Shown here piece after piece: positions 7,352 through 10,657 of a stretch of DNA of 10,657 nt. This DNA is from JAJTFW01 sp964534995 (GTDB lineage: Bacteria > Bacteroidota > Bacteroidia > AKYH767-A > OLB10). The stretch spans positions 1-10,657 of the forward strand of contig CAZHSC010000103.1 in assembly GCA_964534995.1 (NCBI GenBank), written 5' to 3'. The translations under genes were made by a program, and so were the position numbers. Below the pieces are notes generated by a model that had not been told where the DNA came from, ran no database searches, and saw only the letters and a list, made by a program, of their open reading frames with translations. Within the stretch, counting starts at the first letter, position 1, and each line of letters opens with the position of its first letter.

Positions 7352-8293
7352 GTGAAACTTTCAAATGAAGTCAAGGTTGGAATCCTTGTAACTGCCGCGC
7401 TGGCTTCCCTGATATGGGGGTTAAATTATCTAAAAGGAAAAGATCTTTTTACAGCAAGGAACAGGTATTACGCGGTTTACAGGAACGTTGACGGACTGGT
7501 TACTTCCAATCCCGTTTTCATGAATGGTTACAGGATCGGGATTGTGAATAAGATTGACTTCATGCCCGACAAGTCCGGTAACTTACTGGTAACTTTATTG
7601 ATTGACAAGGATGTTTTTGTCTCAAAAAACTCAGTTGCCCGCATTTTTAGTTCTGATCTGATAGGTACCAAAGCACTTCGAATTGACCTTGGTGATGCTC
7701 CTCTTGCGCTTAGCGATAACGACACCCTAAAGGCAGAGCTTGAATATAGTTTCGCTCAAAAAGTGGGAGAACAGGTAGGCCCTATTAAAGATAAAACAGA
7801 AAGACTTATAGTATCGGTGGATTCTCTCATCTCGATTTTTAAGCAGTTATTTGATGCTGAAACCAACGGAAACATAAAGAAAGGGATCGGGCATCTGAGC
7901 AATACAATGGCATCTCTGGATCATCTGATGGCGGATGATAAAAGCAAATTAAACACAATTCTTGTGAATATCGCATCCATTAGCGGAAATCTGAAGGAAA
8001 ATAATGAGCAGATTAACCACATCCTTCAGCATATTTCACAAGTATCGGATTCATTGTCGGGTGTTCATTTTTCGGAAACCATCACCAAAGCGGATCTGCT
8101 GCTTGCCGAAATGAACATTGTATTCAGTAAAATCAACAACGGACAAGGTACTATTGGTCAACTTGTCAACAACGATTCCCTGTACCAGCATCTGGATAAT
8201 ACCGCACGCGACCTTGATTGGTTATTAAATGACCTAAAAAATAATCCCAGGCGATATGTTCATTTTTCCTTATTTGGACGAAAAAGTAATTAA
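7352..8293 (+). CDS. MCE-family (MlaD-like) lipid-transport protein
   Basis: Inner-membrane-anchored periplasmic protein of the mammalian-cell-entry family, the substrate-binding part of ABC systems that move phospholipids between membranes. Its 313 residues comprise one N-terminal transmembrane helix (about 9-26), an MCE domain (about 36-115, including VDGLVTSNPVFMNGYRIG and SSDLIGTKALRIDLGD), a long helical or coiled-coil region (about 140-260), and a C-terminal tail with GQGTIGQLVNNDSLY at 264-278 and a DLKNNPRRYVHFSLFGR ending typical of Bacteroidota members. The start is GTG at 7352, followed by KLSNEVKVG, the usual opening. No MlaE permease or MlaF ATPase gene lies alongside, so its partners are presumably elsewhere. 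It shares an operon with the amidase, and a probable terminator follows immediately. The substrate cannot be told from the sequence. Confidence 0.92.
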   Translation: MKLSNEVKVGILVTAALASLIWGLNYLKGKDLFTARNRYYAVYRNVDGLVTSNPVFMNGYRIGIVNKIDFMPDKSGNLLVTLLIDKDVFVSKNSVARIFSSDLIGTKALRIDLGDAPLALSDNDTLKAELEYSFAQKVGEQVGPIKDKTERLIVSVDSLISIFKQLFDAETNGNIKKGIGHLSNTMASLDHLMADDKSKLNTILVNIASISGNLKENNEQINHILQHISQVSDSLSGVHFSETITKADLLLAEMNIVFSKINNGQGTIGQLVNNDSLYQHLDNTARDLDWLLNDLKNNPRRYVHFSLFGRKSN

Positions 8294-8294
8294 G

Positions 8295-8318
8295 GTCAGT
8301 GAATTTTACTGGTTTTTT
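8295..8318 (+). terminator. probable intrinsic terminator after the mce gene
   Basis: One base after the mce stop there is an inverted repeat, CAGT at 8297-8300 and ACTG at 8308-8311. It extends inward by G-T and A-T pairs and outward by wobble pairs, and is followed by six T residues at 8313-8318. The stem is weak (few G-C pairs), but its position directly behind a stop and ahead of a candidate promoter supports the call. Confidence 0.4.
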
Positions 8319-8329
8319 GGTCGTTTTGC

Positions 8330-8361
8330 TTGTTTAAATTGGAATGTAAGGTGTATTTTCG
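8330..8361 (+). promoter_or_regulatory. probable promoter of the iron-sulfur redox pair
   Basis: A TTG at 8330-8332 is followed after 21 bases by TATTTTCG at 8354-8361, seven of eight matches to TAnnTTTG. This is the Bacteroidota -33/-7 layout at acceptable spacing. Transcription would start near 8367, giving a leader of about 13 bases. A purine-rich GAGG lies at 8375-8378, only a base or two before the ATG at 8380, closer than a normal Shine-Dalgarno. Confidence 0.4.
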
Positions 8362-8379
8362 GAGCATAAATAAAGAGGT

Positions 8380-9687
8380 ATGTTGTCGCAAATGCTGTTT
8401 ACTGCTTTCCTTACCGTCGGTATTATTATTTTCAGCCGTAAAATAAAGGAAGTCATACGTAATATACATTTAGGGCGTAATGTAGTTATTAATGATCGTC
8501 CAAAAGAGCGTTGGTGGGTAATGGCCCGTGTGGCTCTGGGTCAATCCAGGATGAAAAGCAGGCCTGTTGCGGCATTTTTTCATTTGTTGATTTACATTGG
8601 ATTTATAATAATTAACATCGAATTACTGGAAATTATTATTGATGGAGTTACCGGTTCACATCGTATTTTAAGTTTCATGGGCAGTTTTTATGATTTTCTG
8701 ATAGCCTCTTTTGAGATACTGGCCATTGGCGTGTTGCTTGCATGTATAGTCTTTCTTTCACGAAGAAATCTTATCCGGCTGAAGAGATTTCATATGCGTG
8801 AACTCACCACCTGGCCTCGTACAGATGCCAACCTCATTCTTATCACCGAAATAGCCCTGATGAGCGCTTTTTTACTGATGAACGCCTCAGATAGTATACT
8901 GCAGTCACGGGGTACTGATCACTATATCAGTGCCGGGAGTTTTCCTGTTAGTTCTTACCTCACCCCAATGCTGTTGAATATGAGCACAGATGCGCTGATA
9001 TTTTTCGAAAGAGCTTGCTGGTGGTTTCATATTCTTGGTATTCTGGTATTTCTCAATTATGTCCCTTACTCCAAGCATTTTCACATACTGCTCGCATTTC
9101 CCAATACATGGTACAGTAAGCTGGCACCTAAAGGAGAATTAACAAACATGGAAAATGTAACCAGGGAGGTAAAGCTGATGATGGACCCCTCCGCTTCGGT
9201 TCCGGCTTCAAATCCTGAAGAGAGCCCTGCCCGTTTTGGCGCGAAGGATGTCCATGATCTTACCTGGAAGCAGCTGATGGACGCGTATTCCTGCACGGAA
9301 TGTGGCAGATGTACCAGTGTTTGCCCTGCTAATCTGACCGGGAAAATATTGTCACCCAGGAAAATTATGATGGATACCCGTGACCGTCTTGAAGAAGTGG
9401 GAAAGAATATCAGTAAAACAGGTACAAAAAGTGACGACGGAAAATCATTAATTAATGATTATATCCTGCCCGAAGAAATATGGGCGTGTACTTCCTGTAA
9501 TGCATGTACGGAAGCTTGTCCTGTTTTAATTGATCCCTTGTCGATCATTATAGATCTGCGGCGTTACCTTGTCATGGAACAAAGTGCTGCTCCGTCAGAA
9601 CTGAATGGTATGTTTACAAAAATTGAGAATAACGGTGCCCCCTGGCAATTTTCACCTGCCGACAGAATGGGCTGGATGGAAAGTTAA
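8380..9687 (+). CDS. membrane (Fe-S)-binding oxidoreductase subunit, NarI-like helices plus two 4Fe-4S clusters
   Basis: Predicted membrane electron-transfer subunit of 435 residues. The N-terminal half has about five hydrophobic helices (roughly 5-20, 66-88, 103-127, 151-170, 208-228) resembling the cytochrome b/NarI fold. Candidate haem-ligand histidines are H68 in helix 2 and H217 in helix 5, with H233 and H235 just after. The C-terminal half is a ferredoxin-like domain with two classic cluster motifs: C305-x2-C308-x2-C311-x3-C315-P and C370-x2-C373-x2-C376-x3-C380-P. The next gene, 36 bases on, encodes a CCG-domain protein. Together they match the domain order of HdrDE, GlcF/LutA-type and ETF:menaquinone oxidoreductase enzymes. 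The likely role is passing electrons between a soluble donor and menaquinone; the donor is not shown by the sequence. The start is ATG at 8380; M5 is an alternative. Confidence 0.85.
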   Translation: MLSQMLFTAFLTVGIIIFSRKIKEVIRNIHLGRNVVINDRPKERWWVMARVALGQSRMKSRPVAAFFHLLIYIGFIIINIELLEIIIDGVTGSHRILSFMGSFYDFLIASFEILAIGVLLACIVFLSRRNLIRLKRFHMRELTTWPRTDANLILITEIALMSAFLLMNASDSILQSRGTDHYISAGSFPVSSYLTPMLLNMSTDALIFFERACWWFHILGILVFLNYVPYSKHFHILLAFPNTWYSKLAPKGELTNMENVTREVKLMMDPSASVPASNPEESPARFGAKDVHDLTWKQLMDAYSCTECGRCTSVCPANLTGKILSPRKIMMDTRDRLEEVGKNISKTGTKSDDGKSLINDYILPEEIWACTSCNACTEACPVLIDPLSIIIDLRRYLVMEQSAAPSELNGMFTKIENNGAPWQFSPADRMGWMES

Positions 9688-9723
9688 AACCGGAAGTTAA
9701 AATAAGGAACCTGTTAAGCGGAT

Positions 9724-10515
9724 ATGATGGAAAGTTTTAAAGTTCGTACAATGGCTGACATGATGGCCGCAGGTGAAAAACCTGAAATTTTATTTTGGGT
9801 TGGCTGTGCCGGTAGTTTTGATGATCGCTCCAGGAAGGTCACAAAAGCACTTGCGAAAATTCTGTATCACGCGGGCATCAGCTTTGCTGTACTGGGTACG
9901 GAAGAAAGTTGTACAGGGGACCCTGCTAAGAGAGCCGGAAATGAATTTCTTTTTCAAATGCAGGCATTTAACAATATGAATATATTGGATGGGTATGATG
10001 TTAAAAAGATAGTTACCGCGTGCCCTCATTGCTTCAATACCCTTAAAAATGAATATGCTCAGTTAGGAGGTAAATATGAAGTTTTTCATCACAGTCAATT
10101 ACTGCAGGAACTTTTTGATACGGGAAAGTTAAGAGTAGAAGGCGGTCCTTACAAAGGGAAAAAAATCACCTTTCATGATCCCTGTTACCTTGGTAGGGCA
10201 AATGGTGTTTATGAGGCGCCCCGACGGGTAATTATGCGCCTGGATAGCCTTATGACTGAAATGAAACGCAGTAAAGCCAATGGCCTTTGCTGCGGTGCCG
10301 GTGGTGCACAGATGTTTAAAGAACCTGAGCCCGGCACAAAGGATATAAATATGGTACGTGCTGAGGAAGCATTATCCCTTCACCCGGAAACAATCGCGGT
10401 GGCCTGCCCCTTCTGTATGACGATGCTTTCCGATGGCGTGAAACTGAATAACCAGGATGCACATGTAAAAGTCAAGGACATTGCTGAACTGATATCCGAG
10501 GCATTGGATTTATGA
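9724..10515 (+). CDS. CCG-domain (HdrB-like) (Fe-S)-binding protein
   Basis: Soluble or peripheral iron-sulfur protein of 263 residues with two cysteine-rich CCG repeats, related to HdrB/HdrD, GlcF and LutA. The C-terminal repeat is complete: C154-x34-C189-C190-G-x36-C228-x2-C231, within the spacing of the family motif that binds a noncubane 4Fe-4S cluster in HdrB. The N-terminal repeat has matching spacing but is degenerate: C28-x34-C63-T-G-x34-C100-x2-C103, with Thr in place of the second Cys. I recall the ESCTGDPAKR stretch as conserved in Bacteroidota homologues, so this is not a lesion. It is almost certainly co-transcribed with, and a partner of, the preceding membrane iron-sulfur protein. 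The start is ambiguous between adjacent ATGs at 9724 and 9727; a further ATG at 9751 would still retain all cysteines. There is no signal peptide, so it should act on the cytoplasmic side. Confidence 0.88.
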   Translation: MMESFKVRTMADMMAAGEKPEILFWVGCAGSFDDRSRKVTKALAKILYHAGISFAVLGTEESCTGDPAKRAGNEFLFQMQAFNNMNILDGYDVKKIVTACPHCFNTLKNEYAQLGGKYEVFHHSQLLQELFDTGKLRVEGGPYKGKKITFHDPCYLGRANGVYEAPRRVIMRLDSLMTEMKRSKANGLCCGAGGAQMFKEPEPGTKDINMVRAEEALSLHPETIAVACPFCMTMLSDGVKLNNQDAHVKVKDIAELISEALDL

Positions 10516-10538
10516 ACGACTATTCCTGCTGACAAAAT

Positions 10539-10574
10539 AAAATCAGTACTATAAAATATTTACTTCCTGATTTT
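10539..10574. terminator. possible bidirectional terminator between convergent genes (weak)
   Basis: A perfect 8-base inverted repeat, AAAATCAG at 10539-10546 and CTGATTTT at 10567-10574, with a 20-base AT-rich loop, lies between the stop of the CCG gene and the end of the convergent minus-strand gene. One arm falls inside the last codons of the latter. The stem has few G-C pairs, so the structure would be weak, but the symmetric A-arm/T-arm design suits termination in both directions. Confidence 0.25.
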
Positions 10575-10657
10575 GTTGATTAACTTTTTAATTTCCTCCT
10601 CAAAAGGTAGTGTTACATAAACTGTGTCAGCAGTTAATATGGGCTCCAGAGAAAACG
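10560..10657 (-). CDS. unidentified protein, C-terminal fragment
   Basis: Only the last 31 codons are in the window, read by hand from the right edge to a TAA at 10560-10562. The peptide ends PFEEEIKKLINKIRK, a charged amphipathic helix, after a short beta-like stretch containing DTVYVTLP. The other two minus-strand frames here hit stops quickly (by about 10634 and 10628), and the composition looks like real protein. I do not recognise the family and assign no function. The gene converges on the CCG-protein gene, with 44 bases between the two stops. Confidence 0.5.
   Translation of the reverse strand, partial: FSLEPILTADTVYVTLPFEEEIKKLINKIRK

Noticed and set aside
9790..10029. Minus-strand and +2-frame open frames within the CCG-protein gene
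   Set aside because: They overlap a strongly supported conserved gene and carry no recognisable features of their own.

Overview
The window looks like a chromosomal, largely housekeeping segment from a member of the Bacteroidota. The evidence is the gene content (Bacteroidota-type LptD, a SPOR-tailed amidase, an MCE protein, and a paired NarI-like/CCG iron-sulfur module), the general lack of strong Shine-Dalgarno sites, and TAnnTTTG-type -7 promoter boxes. A Chitinophagales- or Sphingobacteriales-like member is my guess; I could not test it. I see no insertion sequence, phage gene, CRISPR array, tRNA or rRNA. No intergenic gap exceeds about 115 bases.

Layout. Minus strand, left part: ffh (SRP GTPase), then folD (one-carbon folate enzyme), then queE (7-deazaguanine pathway). 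folD and queE overlap by 14 bases, and queE runs off the left edge. Diverging from ffh is a small plus-strand gene for a lipoprotein with one CxxCH haem motif in a cytochrome P460-like context; its N-terminus carries a likely surface-export signal. Convergent to it, on the minus strand, is lptD, the outer-membrane LPS-insertion barrel. Divergent from lptD is a plus-strand pair: a zinc N-acetylmuramoyl-L-alanine amidase and an MCE (MlaD-like) lipid-transport protein. A probable terminator and a new promoter follow. Next comes a two-gene redox module: a membrane cytochrome-b-like protein with two 4Fe-4S clusters, and a CCG-domain (HdrB-like) protein. The tail of an unidentified minus-strand gene enters from the right edge.

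How the genes fit together. The central block (lptD, amidase, mce) concerns the cell envelope: LPS insertion, peptidoglycan cleavage and lipid trafficking. The lptD and amidase genes share a very short divergent control region with two exact -7 boxes pointing towards each other, so the two promoters probably cannot be occupied at once. The redox pair resembles a split form of the fused ETF:menaquinone oxidoreductase (EMO) type of enzyme and may feed electrons into the quinone pool. I found no clearly novel multi-gene system. The items most worth a second look are the overlapping lptD/amidase promoters, the P460-like surface lipoprotein, the split EMO-like pair, and the lone pair of mature cysteines in LptD.
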